Assembly: GCF_029784165.1 (NCBI RefSeq)
Contig: NC_073696.1
Coordinates: 113,244,665 to 113,308,664, forward strand
Length of the DNA stretch: 64,000 nt
Reading direction: 5' to 3'
Source: Wyeomyia smithii
Taxonomy: Eukaryota > Arthropoda > Insecta > Diptera > Culicidae
The notes below the pieces were generated by a model that saw nothing but the letters and a program-made list of their open reading frames with translations, did no database searches and had not been told where the DNA came from. Numbering within the stretch: the stretch's first letter is position 1; every line of letters starts with the position of its first letter. This document shows, one piece after another, positions 22,781-33,105 of the stretch. Both the position numbers and the translations under genes were made by a program.

Positions 22781-25700
22781 TACGTCGAAAGAGGTTACGA
22801 ATTTTGCCACTGTGTTACAGTGGAACTGCAGAAGTATCATCCCCAAATTTGATTTATTTTCACATTTGATAAACACATACAATTGTGATGCGTTCGCGCT
22901 CTGTGAAACTTTTCTCAATTCAAATGACCAACTTAATTTCCACGATTGCAACATCATTCGTCGAGATCGAGACTCACACGGTGGAGGGGTACTTTTAGGG
23001 ATCAAAAAGTGCTATTCTTTTTTCAGAATCGACCTCCCCTCGATCTCGAATATTGAAGTTGTCGCCATTCAAACGAATATGAAAGGAAAAGACCTTTGCC
23101 TTGTTTCGTTATATATTCCCCCATCCGCGCGGATTGCACAGAAGCAACTCCTTGATATAGCAGAATTGCTTCCCGCACCTTTTTTGATTTTGGGAGATTT
23201 TAACTCTCACTGTTCGCTATGGGGGTCGCTGTACGACGACAACCGATCTTCTTTAATCTGTAACTTGATCGACGACTTCAATATGACAGTTTTGAATACT
23301 GCCACGGTTGACCTATCCCTCTGCTCGACATCACTAGCGTTAGATTGCCAGTGGAAAGTAATCAACGATCCCCACGGTAGTGATCATCTTCCAATCGTTA
23401 TATCAATTGCTAATGGTTCAACTCCCCCGAACCCAATCAATATTTCCTACGACCTTACACGTAATATTGACTGGAAGTGTTATGAGTCTATTATAGCGCA
23501 ATCTATCGAGACTCACGAGGAACTTCCTCCGGAGGAAGAATACGCATTCTTAGCTGGCTTGATAATCGACGCCGCGACTCAAGCTCAGACAAAACCGATA
23601 CCCGGGGTAACGATTAGACAGCGCCCTCCCAACAAATGGTGGGACAAAGAGTGCTCTGAGCTTTACGTGCGAAGGTCCGCGGCGTATAAGGACTACCGGG
23701 AGTACGGCACTGTCAACCTGCTTCGAAAGTACGAGGCACTGGGCAGGCAGATGAAGAGCTTAGTAAAGGCGAAAAAACGCGGGTACTGGCGGCGGTTCGT
23801 AAACGCGTTGTCGAGGGAAACAGCGATGAGTACTCTTTGGGATACCGCCAGGCGCATGCGGAACCGTGACGTTTCGAATGGAAGCGAGGAGTATTCAGAT
23901 CGCTGGATACTCGATTTTGCCAAAAAGGTCTGTCCGGACTCTGTACCGGAACAGAAAACCTTTCGCGACGCGTTATTAGTAGCTACGGAAGAGCCTCCAT
24001 TTTCGATGTTGGAATTTTCAATGGCTCTCCTGTCGTGTAAAAATAAGGCTCCAGGGTTAGATAGAATAAAATTCAACCTGTTGAAGAATCTACCCGACTC
24101 TGCAAAAAGATGCTTGTTGAATTTGTTCAACAAGTTTCTTGAGCTAAATATTGTTCCGCATGACTGGAGGGAGGTAAAAGTCATTGCTATTCGGAAACCC
24201 GGGAAAGCTGCCTCTGATCACAATTCATATAGGCCGATTGCGATGCTCTCTTGCCTCCGGAAATTAATGGAGAAAATGATCCTCTTACGGTTAGACAAAT
24301 GGGTCGAAACAAACGGGTTACTTTCAGATACTCAATTTGGCTTACGCCGGGGCAAAGGGACGAACGATTGCCTAGCGTTGCTTTCTACTGAAATTCAACT
24401 AGCCTTTGCTCGAAAAGAGCAAATGGCTTCTGCGTTCATGGATATTAAGGGGGCTTTTGACTCTGTCTGTGTAGAAGTTTTAAGCGCGAAACTTCATTCG
24501 CAGGGACTTCCACCAAATTTGAATAACTTTTTGCTCAATTTGTTGTCAGAAAAGCATATGTATTTCTCACATGGCGATTCGACAACTTCCCGAATTAGTT
24601 ACATGGGTCTTCCCCAGGGTTCATGTTTAAGTCCTCTCTTATATAATTTTTACGTCAATGACATCGATGAATGTCTTGCAAATTCATGCACGCTAAGGCA
24701 ACTTGCAGATGATAGCGTTGTATCCATTACTGGTAGCGAGGATAGCGATCTGCAAGATACCTTAGACAATTTGTCTGAATGGGCTCTTAAGCTGAGTATC
24801 AAATTCTCTCCGGAGATAACTGAGCTGGTCGTTTTTTCTAGGAAGCATAATCCAGCTCAGCTGCAGCTCCTACTAACGGGTAAAACGATCTCTCAGGTTT
24901 TAGTCGCTAAATATCTCGGGGTCTGGTTCGACTCTAAATGCACCTGGGCTTGTCATATTAGGTATCTGACACAAAAATGCCAACAGAGGATTAATTTTCT
25001 TCGTACGATTACCGGAACCTGGTGGGGAGCCCACCCAGGAGACCTTCTAAGGCTTTACCAAACAACGATATTGTCTGTAATTGAGTACGGGTGTTTCTGC
25101 TTCCGCTCCGCAGCAAACGCACATTTGATCAAACTGGAACGAATACAGTATCGTTGTTTGCGTATTGCCTAAGGTTGCATGCAGTCGACCCATACGATGA
25201 GTCTTGAAGTGCTAGCGGGTATTCTTCCGTTGAAACATCGTTTTTGGAATCTCTCTTACCGGTTGCTAATTTGATGCACAGTTATGAACCCATTAGTAAT
25301 TGAAAATTTCGAGAGGTTGGTCGTCCTTCAATCTCAATCCAGATTTATGACTTTATATTTTGACTATATGGCTCAAGATATTAATCCTTCTTCATACGAT
25401 TCCTCCAATGTCGCACTTTTAGATACTTCTAATAATGCTATATTCTTCGACACCACCATGAAACAAGACATTTCTGGTATCCCGGATCAATTGCGACCCC
25501 AAGAGATCCCTAAAATTTTTTCCAATAAGTTTAAACATGTTAGTTATGATAAAAGGTTTTACACTGACGGATCTAATCTAGATGAGTCCACTGGCTTCGG
25601 TGTTTTCCACGAAAATTTTACCGCCTCCTACAAACTATATGCTCCTGCTTCCGTGTACGTCGCAGAGCTTGCTGCCATTCAGTACTCTCTTGGGATCATC

Positions 25701-26404
25701 GAAACCCTGCCCATAGACCACTACTTCATCTTCACAGACAGTCTCAGTGCCATTGAGGCTCTGCGATCGATGAAGACTGTGAAGCACACCCCGTATTTCC
25801 TGGGGAAAATACGGCGTTTTTAAGTGCTTTAACAGATAAAAATTACCGGGTTACCTTACCGTGGGTCCCTTCTCATTGTTCCATTCCGGGCAATGAAAAG
25901 GCTGACGCTTTAGCTAAGGTGGGTGCTATTGATGGCGATATTTATGTAAGACCAATTGCTTATGATGAATTTTATAGCATTTTGCGTCAGAGAACACTCA
26001 ACAGTTGGCAATCATCATGGAACTCAGATGAACTGGGACGGTGGCTACATTCCATTTTTCCTAAGGTATCGACGAAAGCATGGTTCAAGGGGTTGGATGT
26101 AGGTCGGGACTTCATTCGCGTGATGTCCAGACTTATGTCCAATCACTATACGTTAAACACGCATCTCTTTCGTATAGGGCTTGTAGACAGTAATCACTGC
26201 GTTTGTGGCGATGGCTACCATGACATCGAGCATGTTGTTTGGTCGTGTACCGAATACTGTGGTGTTAGGTCTGAGCTTATAGATTCCCTTCGGGCCCGAG
26301 GAAAACAACCGAACGTACCCGTTAGAGACATTCTGGGAAGCGGTGATCTCCAGTACATGACACAGCTATACGGGTTTATAAAAAATGCTGGCATTAAAAT
26401 TTGA
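22773..26404 (+). pseudogene. I-clade ORF2 (endonuclease, RT, RNase H), copy 1, interrupted
   Basis: ATG at 22773 overlaps the ORF1 stop as ATGACTAA. The frame stays open to 25172. The endonuclease has VLQWNCRSI, GDFNSHCSLWGS and GSDHLPIVISI. RT has YRPIAMLSCLRKLMEKMIL, FMDIKGAFDS, GLPQGSCLSPLLYNFYVNDI and the box QLADDSVV. A TTA-to-TAA change ends the frame at 25170-25172, and a TGA follows at 25272-25274. RNase H continues in frame at 25284-25823 (FYTDGSNLDEST, AELAAIQ, FTDSLSAIEAL), then a frameshift near 25815. The end, with CVCGDGYHDIEHVVWSC, lies at 25919-26404. About 13 residues present in copy 2 are missing before VDLSLCSTS. RT and endonuclease would act together in target-primed reverse transcription in the nucleus. 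Confidence 0.9.
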
Positions 26405-26808
26405 TTTCTTTTATCTATTTGCTAGAATACAATTTCTGTCACAAACTGAAAGAGAATGATACACCCGGCTGGAGACACTAAAACGAAGACTCGGCATCTC
26501 TATGTTTACGCAGACACCTCAGACCAAAACTGCTCAAATAGAATATCACTGGTTAGCCACGTACAAATGAATACATTCTGTATAGTTAAAAACAAAATTG
26601 TAACACCCCTCCTCTCACCTTAAATCCCCACTAGCTCGTAGTCGGCCGCGAGAATAAAAAAAAGGCCTCCCTCTTTTCCCTGCTAATTTAGAATTTAAAA
26701 AAAAAATGTACTTGGCTCAGTTAAACATAAATTGTATCGTGCCGTGTCAAATAAACTATTTAAAAACCAAACTTAGTATTAGTACTTAGTACTGTTCGGT
26801 AGTTTTTT

Positions 26809-27183
26809 TTGAAGTGGAATACTTCTCTCAGGAAGTTCGGCTACATAGGGATGTGAAATGAAAATCTAAAACCGAAAAAAGTGAAAAATATGTCCAATTT
26901 CAAATGCTAATAAATCGGTTAGTATTCGATGGATTTCCTTCGTTCTTGCAGCAATAGATTGGAAAATCTTCTAAGATTCTTCCCAAAATAAGATAATTGT
27001 AATTTTGTTATTCACACTATTGTACTATTGAAAATAGTCAAGCCTTGTCAAAACGAAAATTTCGACCCCTGATTGGTCGTTATATGCTTGCTTCCCAAGC
27101 ACGGTCGACAGAATCATATACCTTGCAATTGAAAACATGCTATTTGGCCTATATAAGAGCCTGTTTCAGCCGGAGCCGCTCAT
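26809..27183 (+). repeat. Promoter-bearing repeat, copy A
   Basis: Begins TTGAAGTGGAATACTTCTCT and matches 33106-33470 nearly throughout (AGGAAGTTCGGCTACATAGG, AAATATGTCCAATTTCAAATG, AAGCACGGTCGACAGA). It contains GATTGGTCGTTATA (an inverted CCAAT box) at about 27070 and TATATAAG at 27150-27157. It ends where the Jockey element is inserted. Downstream of Jockey the host sequence resumes at 31400. Family unknown. Confidence 0.75.
27068..27183 (+). promoter_or_regulatory. Candidate RNA polymerase II promoter (CCAAT + TATA)
   Basis: The inverted CCAAT box ATTGG lies near 27072 and TATATAAG at 27150-27157. A start would be expected about 30 bp downstream, near 27180. Copy B (33106-33470) keeps ATTGG but has a weaker TAAATAAG. 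The Jockey insertion begins at 27184, right at the expected start. Jockey elements carry their own internal promoter, so whether this outside promoter contributes is unknown. Confidence 0.5.
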
Positions 27184-27319
27184 TGATCATTCATTGATTC
27201 ATCATTCTCTGCTAGCGTGTTGAGCAGTACAGTTGTTTATTTTCGCTCCGTTCACTTTGTACGTTCGTTCGTAAGTTTTTATTTTCGCGTTGGAAACCGA
27301 CGCTACGGTGAACCCTGAC

Positions 27320-28519
27320 ATGGGTAAATCGAAAACCGGTTCTAGTACGGGTAAACGGCCTCGACCTGGAAATGCCCCCGATTCGGCGGCTAAGAAGCTT
27401 TTGGCCAACAACAGATTTGCTGTCTTGGAAAACTCCACGGACCCCGAAATAGTGAAAAAAGAGAAAATTCCACCCTTCTATGTGAAAGGATTTCCAGAAG
27501 GTCTTCGTGAAGCAATTGTCTTTTACATCGAGAAAGGACTGAAATGCACTATCCGTATGTGCACTGACGGCTACAAAATGATGGTTCCGGCATTGAATCA
27601 CTACAAGGCGGTGCAAGTAATTCTGCAGCAGCATAAGGTGGAATATTTCTCCCATGACATTGAAGCAGAAAAACCGCTCAAGGTTGTTCTCCGTGGTCTT
27701 CCAGACATGGAAATTGACACTCTGTTAGAGGAACTGAAGGCAAATGGACTCAAGCCAATACAGATCCATAAGATGTCACGCCACAACAAGACTCGGAAGT
27801 ACCGCGACCAATTGTACCTTATCAACCTGGAGAAAAATTCAACATGTTTGGCGGATTTGCAGTCCATTCGTGCCCTTTTCCACATCATTGTGGCCTGGGA
27901 GCGCTACAAACCAGTTCATCGAGATGTGACCCAATGTTCCAATTGCCTGTTGTTTGGACATGGGACTAAAAACTGCCATATGGCCTCCCGCTGCATCAAA
28001 TGCGGACAAACGCACGCACCCGACGCCTGCCAATTGATGGAAACTGCCGATCCTGTCTGCGCAAACTGTGGAGCTGATCATAAGGCCACCAGTCGTTCCT
28101 GCCCAAAGCGGGCGGAGTTCATCGAGATCCGCAAAAGAGCCTCAACCAACAACCAACCCGGTCGGAGAAAAATCCCAGTGCCAGTGAATAACGAACAAAA
28201 TTTTCCAGTCATCGCATCGCGACGTGCAATCCCAGTGCTTCCACCTCTCCCACTGAATAATCGGCTTACAACCTCGTTTGCCGATGTCGCAGCATCTAGC
28301 CGTTCCTCGCCTCCCCCGGGGCTCCCAGGGCTTACAACTCCTGCCACTGGAATGAAGTTTACCCGCACAGACGCCGAAGAAAACAACGCAGATTCCCTTC
28401 TCACTACTGAAGAGTTCGTGCATCTCCTGGCCGAAGCATTCGTAGCCCTTCGCACCTGTAAAACCAGAGCTGAACAGCTGCAAGCAGCAGTTTCCATCCT
28501 CACCAAATATGGCCCGTGA
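27320..28519 (+). CDS. Jockey-clade ORF1 protein (gag-like, zinc knuckles)
   Basis: The 399-residue protein starts at ATG 27320 (MGKSKTGSSTGKRPRPG). An upstream in-frame TTG at 27290 was not used because the ATG is the first normal start. Residues about 110-160 (KPLKVVLRGLPDMEIDTLLE, ELKANGLKPIQIHKMS) match the domain that precedes zinc knuckles in insect Jockey proteins. Three CCHC knuckles lie at about 206-261: CSNCLLFGHGTKNC, CIKCGQTHAPDAC and CANCGADHKATSRSC. A proline-rich stretch follows near residue 330. The protein should bind element RNA and chaperone it into a ribonucleoprotein. The stop (28517-28519) overlaps the ORF2 start by 11 bp in a different frame, so ORF2 probably relies on reinitiation or leaky scanning. 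Confidence 0.92.
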   Translation: MGKSKTGSSTGKRPRPGNAPDSAAKKLLANNRFAVLENSTDPEIVKKEKIPPFYVKGFPEGLREAIVFYIEKGLKCTIRMCTDGYKMMVPALNHYKAVQVILQQHKVEYFSHDIEAEKPLKVVLRGLPDMEIDTLLEELKANGLKPIQIHKMSRHNKTRKYRDQLYLINLEKNSTCLADLQSIRALFHIIVAWERYKPVHRDVTQCSNCLLFGHGTKNCHMASRCIKCGQTHAPDACQLMETADPVCANCGADHKATSRSCPKRAEFIEIRKRASTNNQPGRRKIPVPVNNEQNFPVIASRRAIPVLPPLPLNNRLTTSFADVAASSRSSPPPGLPGLTTPATGMKFTRTDAEENNADSLLTTEEFVHLLAEAFVALRTCKTRAEQLQAAVSILTKYGP

Positions 28520-31172
28520 ATGCATTAACATCGCTAACTGGAACGCTTGCTCGTTAAAGAGCAAAGCCATCGAATTCGCTGATTTCCTCAACGAGCGGAC
28601 TATCGACGTAGCTATCATCACCGAGACACATCTAAAACCTGGCGTCAACATCTACCTCCCCGACTTTCGAGTTGTTCGGCTCGATCGTACCCACTCAGCG
28701 GGTGGAGGCGTAGCCATCGCGTTGAGGAAGAACATCTGCTGTAAGCTGCTGCCCAGTTTCAACTTAAAAGTCATCGAAGCGGTTGGGGTCGAGGTTTCTA
28801 CCCCTGTCGGCCCTATTATTATCATAGCCGCCTACTGTCCGTCGCAAGTCAGCTCAAGGAACGATTCATCCTCTAATCTGAAACAAGATCTCGTCAAGCT
28901 TACCAGACATCGGCAAAACTTCATCTTGGCTGGTGACCTCAATGCCAAACATCAAGCCTGGGGCAACACTCGAAGCAATCCAAATGGCAAAGTCGTCCAC
29001 AATGACCTACAAGCATCTTCGTACATCATCCTGAGCCCAGACTCCCCCACCCGGTTGAGTCGCTCCGGTGTCCATTCGACTATCGATTTTTTCATCACCA
29101 ACATGGCAAACCTTTCAAATCCGATCGTCTACCAGGAACTGAGCTCCGACCACTTTCCAGTGGTGGCCGAAGTGGGCTACTCCGCCAATCGATTTCGTGC
29201 TCGTCGTCGCAACTACCATCGTGCTGACTGGCCACGGTTCCAGCAGTTCATCGACGCCAACATCCGCTACAACATCGAGCTTGAATCGACGGACGACATC
29301 GATCAGTGCTTGCGGATCATCGACGAGGCTCTATCCTTAGCCCGTGACCAACACATCCCTGCTTCTGACCTGGTGAGTAACACTCTGAATCTAGACAGCC
29401 TAACTAAATCTTATATAAGACTTCGTAACACAACTAGGCGCCATTTTCAACGTACTGGCCTGCCTCACTTAAAGTCTTACTGCAATCGTCTTAATAAAAT
29501 CATTAAGGCCCGGTTGGTGGATCTCAGAAACAAAAGCTTTGAAAGTCATCTTCGCTCTCTCCCAGATTGTGCAAACCCCTTCTGGAAATTAACTAAACTT
29601 CTGAAAAACAAGCCGAGACCTGTCCCTCCTCTCTCCCATTCTGATCAACAAGCTGGCCAAGTTCAGCTAATAACACCAGCTGAAAAAGCTAATGCACTTG
29701 GCCAGCATTTCGTAAATTCTCACAATCTTGGTCGTTCCCTGGTGAGCCCCTTTGAGCCTGATGTGGCAGCTACAATGTCCAGAATCGCTGTGACCCCTCT
29801 AGTTGTCCCAGAGGAATCTATAATTTCTGCAGACGAGGTAATGGCAGCCATCAAATCATGTAAAAATATGAAGGCCGCGGGTGTCGATGGGGTGGTCAAT
29901 CTCGAATTGAAAAATTTGAGCGTTGACTTCTTTCATCACCTCGCAAAGATCTTCAATAAGTGTTTGGAACTTGGCTACTTCCCGTCCCGTTGGAAGCTCG
30001 CCAAAGTTATCCCCATCCATAAACCTGGGAAGGATCCCACTGACGCTAAAAGCTACCGGCCCATTAGCCTCCTTTCATCTATTTCGAAATTGTTCGAAAA
30101 ACTGATTCTGAGACGTATACTAGAGTTTGCTGATCAGAACAACATCTTCCTTAGAGAGCAATTTGGGTTCAGGAAGGGGCACTCCACTGTGCACCAGCTC
30201 ACCCGGGTAACGAACATTATCAGGCGGAACAAGTCTGTTTCCAAAACAACTGCCATGGCGTTGTTGGACGTTGAGAAAGCGTTTGACAACGTCTGGCACG
30301 ATGGTCTTGTTTATAAGCTGCATCGGTGCAACTTCCCGATCTTCCTTGTGAAAATCATCAAAAATTATCTGTCGGGTAGATCATTTAGGGTCTGCTTGAA
30401 CAACTCCCAGTCTGATACATTTAATGTTGATGCTGGGGTCCCCCAGGGTAGCCTCTTGGGTCCTATCCTCTTTAACATCTTTACGTCAGACGTTCCTCCC
30501 CTTCCGGATGGTGGTGTACTGTCCATGTTCGCGGACGACACTGCCATCATGTACAAAGGGCGAGTGATCCGTTCGCTGACTATAAAACTTCAAGCAGGCC
30601 TGGATGTTCTATCCGGAGACTTCAACAACTGGAAGATTTGCATCAATGCGGCTAAAACACAGGCCATCTTATTTCCCCACTCAAACTCACGTCGACTTGT
30701 TCCGCCTGACGACGTCAGGCTAAAAATTAATAATTCACCCATCGAATGGTCGAGAGAGGTGGGATACCTCGGTCTTGTTCTGGACAGCAAGCTTATATTC
30801 AGATCACATGTGGAAAAAACATCAATCAAAGGCAACATCCTAATTAAATCTCTATACCCACTGATAAACAGAAAATCCAAACTGTCCCTGAAGAACAAGC
30901 TTGCTGTCCATAAAATGATTATCCTGCCAGTATTAGAATACGGTTTGCCAATCTGGGAGAGTTGTGCCAAGTATCACCATGATAAATTACAGGTTATCCA
31001 AAATAAGATCCTAAGGATGATCCTTAACAGTCCTCCAAGAACGCGTAATTCTGAGATCCACCAGCTAGCCGGTCTAGATACACTTTTGGTGCGCAAACAG
31101 GCAATTCTGTCTAGATTCAGGGATGCTTGCCAGAGGTCAATTCACGAGGAAATTCGATCTTTGTCAATTTAG
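28509..31172 (+). CDS. Jockey-clade ORF2 polyprotein (endonuclease + reverse transcriptase)
   Basis: Intact 887-residue protein starting at ATG 28509 (MARECINIANWNACSLKSK). Endonuclease, residues about 5-220: N in NWNACSL, E in ITETHL, GDLNAKH (Asp 143) and SSDHFPV (Asp 214, His 215). RT, about 480-760: SYRPISLLSSISKLFEKLIL, QFGFRKGHST, LLDVEKAFDNVWHDG (Asp 587), GVPQGSLLGPILFNIF, and MFADDTAI (Asp 676, Asp 677), then GYLGLVLDSKL. All catalytic residues I can check are present. There is no RNase H domain, as usual in Jockey. The endonuclease nicks the target and the RT copies element RNA from the nick. It is nearly co-linear with ORF1 and has no stop codon, so the copy may be competent. Confidence 0.95.
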   Translation: MARECINIANWNACSLKSKAIEFADFLNERTIDVAIITETHLKPGVNIYLPDFRVVRLDRTHSAGGGVAIALRKNICCKLLPSFNLKVIEAVGVEVSTPVGPIIIIAAYCPSQVSSRNDSSSNLKQDLVKLTRHRQNFILAGDLNAKHQAWGNTRSNPNGKVVHNDLQASSYIILSPDSPTRLSRSGVHSTIDFFITNMANLSNPIVYQELSSDHFPVVAEVGYSANRFRARRRNYHRADWPRFQQFIDANIRYNIELESTDDIDQCLRIIDEALSLARDQHIPASDLVSNTLNLDSLTKSYIRLRNTTRRHFQRTGLPHLKSYCNRLNKIIKARLVDLRNKSFESHLRSLPDCANPFWKLTKLLKNKPRPVPPLSHSDQQAGQVQLITPAEKANALGQHFVNSHNLGRSLVSPFEPDVAATMSRIAVTPLVVPEESIISADEVMAAIKSCKNMKAAGVDGVVNLELKNLSVDFFHHLAKIFNKCLELGYFPSRWKLAKVIPIHKPGKDPTDAKSYRPISLLSSISKLFEKLILRRILEFADQNNIFLREQFGFRKGHSTVHQLTRVTNIIRRNKSVSKTTAMALLDVEKAFDNVWHDGLVYKLHRCNFPIFLVKIIKNYLSGRSFRVCLNNSQSDTFNVDAGVPQGSLLGPILFNIFTSDVPPLPDGGVLSMFADDTAIMYKGRVIRSLTIKLQAGLDVLSGDFNNWKICINAAKTQAILFPHSNSRRLVPPDDVRLKINNSPIEWSREVGYLGLVLDSKLIFRSHVEKTSIKGNILIKSLYPLINRKSKLSLKNKLAVHKMIILPVLEYGLPIWESCAKYHHDKLQVIQNKILRMILNSPPRTRNSEIHQLAGLDTLLVRKQAILSRFRDACQRSIHEEIRSLSI

Positions 31173-31399
31173 TTTTTAAGATAGTATTAGTTAGGTAGGT
31201 TATTCAATTTTATTTAAATTCATAAAATTACCGTGCCATTGAGGCAAAGATGTAAAATTAATCTTCAAGATAATTCAAAAAACCAATCTAAATGCACTAC
31301 TACGAACAAAGATGACGAGCCTTTAGGGCTGACCAATTATCCTGTCATAAAATATACCTCTGTAAACAATATCAAAAATAAAAGACAATTCAGCAGCAG
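31173..31399 (+). other. Jockey 3' untranslated region
   Basis: AT-rich and non-coding. AATAAAAG near 31379-31386 could serve as polyadenylation signal and tail remnant. There is no long poly-A. The exact end before the target duplication is unclear. Confidence 0.6.
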
Positions 31400-31810
31400 C
31401 GGAGCCGCTCATAATAGTTCTGAACAGCGACGACAGCAGTCCTCCCTTAGCAGCAGCGGGAGCGAGCAGTGGGTACCATCAATAGCGGAAAGCGGCCACA
31501 ACTGTGGCATGGCTGTGGATAGGCGTAGCAGTTCCAGCGGATCTCACCATCGATAGAAGCAGGGCCAGCAGATGCAGTTACAGTGGATACCAATGGCGGC
31601 CACAACTGTGGCATGGCTACGGATAGTGTTGCAGTTGCTCAGCAGTTAGGCCAGCGTATAGCGGCCACAACTGTGGCGTGGCTATGCATAGCGTAGCACC
31701 AGACAGCGACAACAGCAGTCGTCCTTCCTTAGCAGCAGCACTAGCCCTGTGGTTGGTCACCACGTCTCAGGAGCAGCGCGGTTTTTCTCAGCGTGTGTCG
31801 CCAGACAGCC
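31400..31810 (+). repeat. Internal repeats with GCGGCCACAACTGTGGC
   Basis: The phrase GCGGCCACAACTGTGGC(A/G)TGGCT appears three times, at about 31491, 31595 and 31660. Each contains a near-palindrome CCACA-AC-TGTGG. A second direct repeat, ACAGCGAC-ACAGCAGTC with TTAGCAGCAG, occurs at about 31425 and 31707. The 107-codon frame 31233-31556 crosses the Jockey boundary and is not a gene. The segment continues the promoter-bearing repeat after the Jockey insertion. Confidence 0.7.
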
Positions 31811-31812
31811 AT

Positions 31813-32290
31813 TATTCCCCCCGTGTTGGGGCAGCATGAAGATTGCCATCAGGAAATCCAATTTTGGAAATCAAAATGCCTTTTTGAAGGCAAATAAACA
31901 AGTCATTGAAAGTTAATAATTTTTATCAACGCAAGCAAGCATTCTGTGTTGCACCCTAGCAATTTAAATTTGTCGCACCCGTCTAATTTACTGAGTGTGA
32001 AATAGCTTCCACAATGCATGTTGTCCGTGTATCTTAATTCCCCCAATGTTAGGGCAGCTCAAAGGTTGTAATTAGCAACCGATTTTGAACAGCAAAATGC
32101 TTTTTTGAAGGCAAATAAAAAAATAATTGAAGGTTAATAATTTTCTGGCATCAACACAAGCAGACATTCTGTGCGGGATGCAATCAAATTCTGTTGTAGT
32201 TGTCCAATTTTTACTTTATTTAGTAATCCCCCCACTGTAGGGGCAGCGCAAAGGCTGCGATCAGCATGACCAACTTTGAATAACAAACGG
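31813..32290 (+). repeat. Three diverged tandem units (about 190-225 bp)
   Basis: Units start near 31813, 32037 and 32223 with ATTCCCCC...GGGGCAGC or close variants. The first two continue with AAAATGC-TTTTTGAAGGCAAATAAA, GTTAATAAT and AAGCA-ACATTCTGTG. The third is cut short. No coding potential. Confidence 0.75.
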
Positions 32291-33105
32291 TTAACGTTTA
32301 TTCACTAAAAATTCATCCAATTCAAAACAGGTTTTTGTCTGAGTACAATAATTTGCACAAAAAGACATTTAAAATTTTACCGCATTATTAGACGCGTTTC
32401 TCCAGTCATGCCTCGTGAACGTGAAGGTTCCCTATCACAGACATAGATTTCGTGCTCCAGCACATTACAACACGTGGAAATTGTCTTTTTACTAGTGCAA
32501 CATTTCTTGGAAGTGTTTTATTATTCTCGGGTAAGAGACTACGAGTGCATTTTTTGCATTTATTGAGAAATCCATTGGAAGTGTATTCATATATTCTAAA
32601 TATATGAACGCCAAATACAAGCGTGATGCTCATAAACGCGCGAAGGACCAGCATGGGCGAAGTGCATCGAAGAAACCAAGTACCAGTACGGAGGTCAATG
32701 TAAAAGCAGCCAAAGGTAACACGTGTCCAACCTCTGGTTGGGACGCTGGAGAAGGGCCTTCTACTAGAGGTAGGAGAAATCGAACCATTTATTTATTCCG
32801 TATGCTCTCATGTCTAATTTACCTTGGATATAATACTGCGGAAATGATGAAATTCATATATTGTCGTGCATGCAATATAAGCATAACTTTTGAACTCTCC
32901 TAAGAGATGTAATTAAAGGCAAAATAATTCTAACTTTTAATTCTCATCATTTTCGTTGCATAAACAAAGATTTATAAAAGGTACAACAGTTTACTGAAAC
33001 AAAAGGTCTGAACTGTGCCTAAAAGGTTCCGCACATGATATACCATAAGTCCTCATCTAAATGTCATATCTGCATAAAAGAGCACGAAAAGTTCTGATTG
33101 CATTT
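32291..33105. other. Non-coding stretch, nothing recognised
   Basis: The 99-codon frame at 32604-32903 is Lys/Arg/Ser-rich at its start (MNAKYKRDAHKRAKDQHGRS) and shows no family resemblance. Nothing else is supported. Confidence 0.45.

Larger units (their letters stand above)
21458..26770 (+). mobile_element. I-clade (MosquI-like) non-LTR retrotransposon, copy 1, inactive
   Basis: Contains ORF1 with zinc knuckles, ORF2 with endonuclease, RT, RNase H and C-terminal zinc finger, and a 3' end TCGTGCCGTGTCAAATAAA-CTATTT at about 26740-26770. That end is nearly the same as the 3' end of copy 2 (GTCGTGTCAAATAAATGATTTG at 58430-58450). The interval starts at the ORF1 start because the 5' leader does not align with copy 2, so the true 5' end (somewhere in 21036-21457) is unresolved. 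Stops and frameshifts in both ORFs show it cannot move by itself. Confidence 0.85.
27184..31399 (+). mobile_element. Jockey-clade non-LTR retrotransposon, complete, ORFs intact
   Basis: The element starts TGATCATTCATTGATTCATC and has a 5' leader of about 136 bp, ORF1 (27320-28519), ORF2 (28509-31172) and a 3' region of about 220 bp with AATAAAAG near its end. The 13 bases CGGAGCCGCTCAT occur at 27171-27183 and 31400-31412, exactly flanking it, and are read as the target-site duplication. Neither ORF has a stop or frameshift. Lack of RNase H and the CCHC arrangement fit the Jockey clade. Intact frames plus a perfect duplication suggest recent insertion. Confidence 0.9.
27171..31412. repeat. 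13-bp target-site duplication around Jockey
   Basis: CGGAGCCGCTCAT is present once before (27171-27183) and once after (31400-31412) the element. Upstream context TTTCAGC and downstream context TTCAGCAGCAG suggest slightly longer, slipped homology. The 3' boundary of the element is therefore uncertain by about 14 bp. Confidence 0.85.

Noticed and set aside
27290..27319. Upstream TTG start for Jockey ORF1
   Set aside because: The first ATG at 27320 is the normal eukaryotic start. The same reasoning moved the I-clade starts from 52929 to 52962 and from 54253 to 54274.
32604..32903. Possible small basic protein
   Set aside because: There is no recognisable domain, and the second half reads like AT-rich non-coding DNA.
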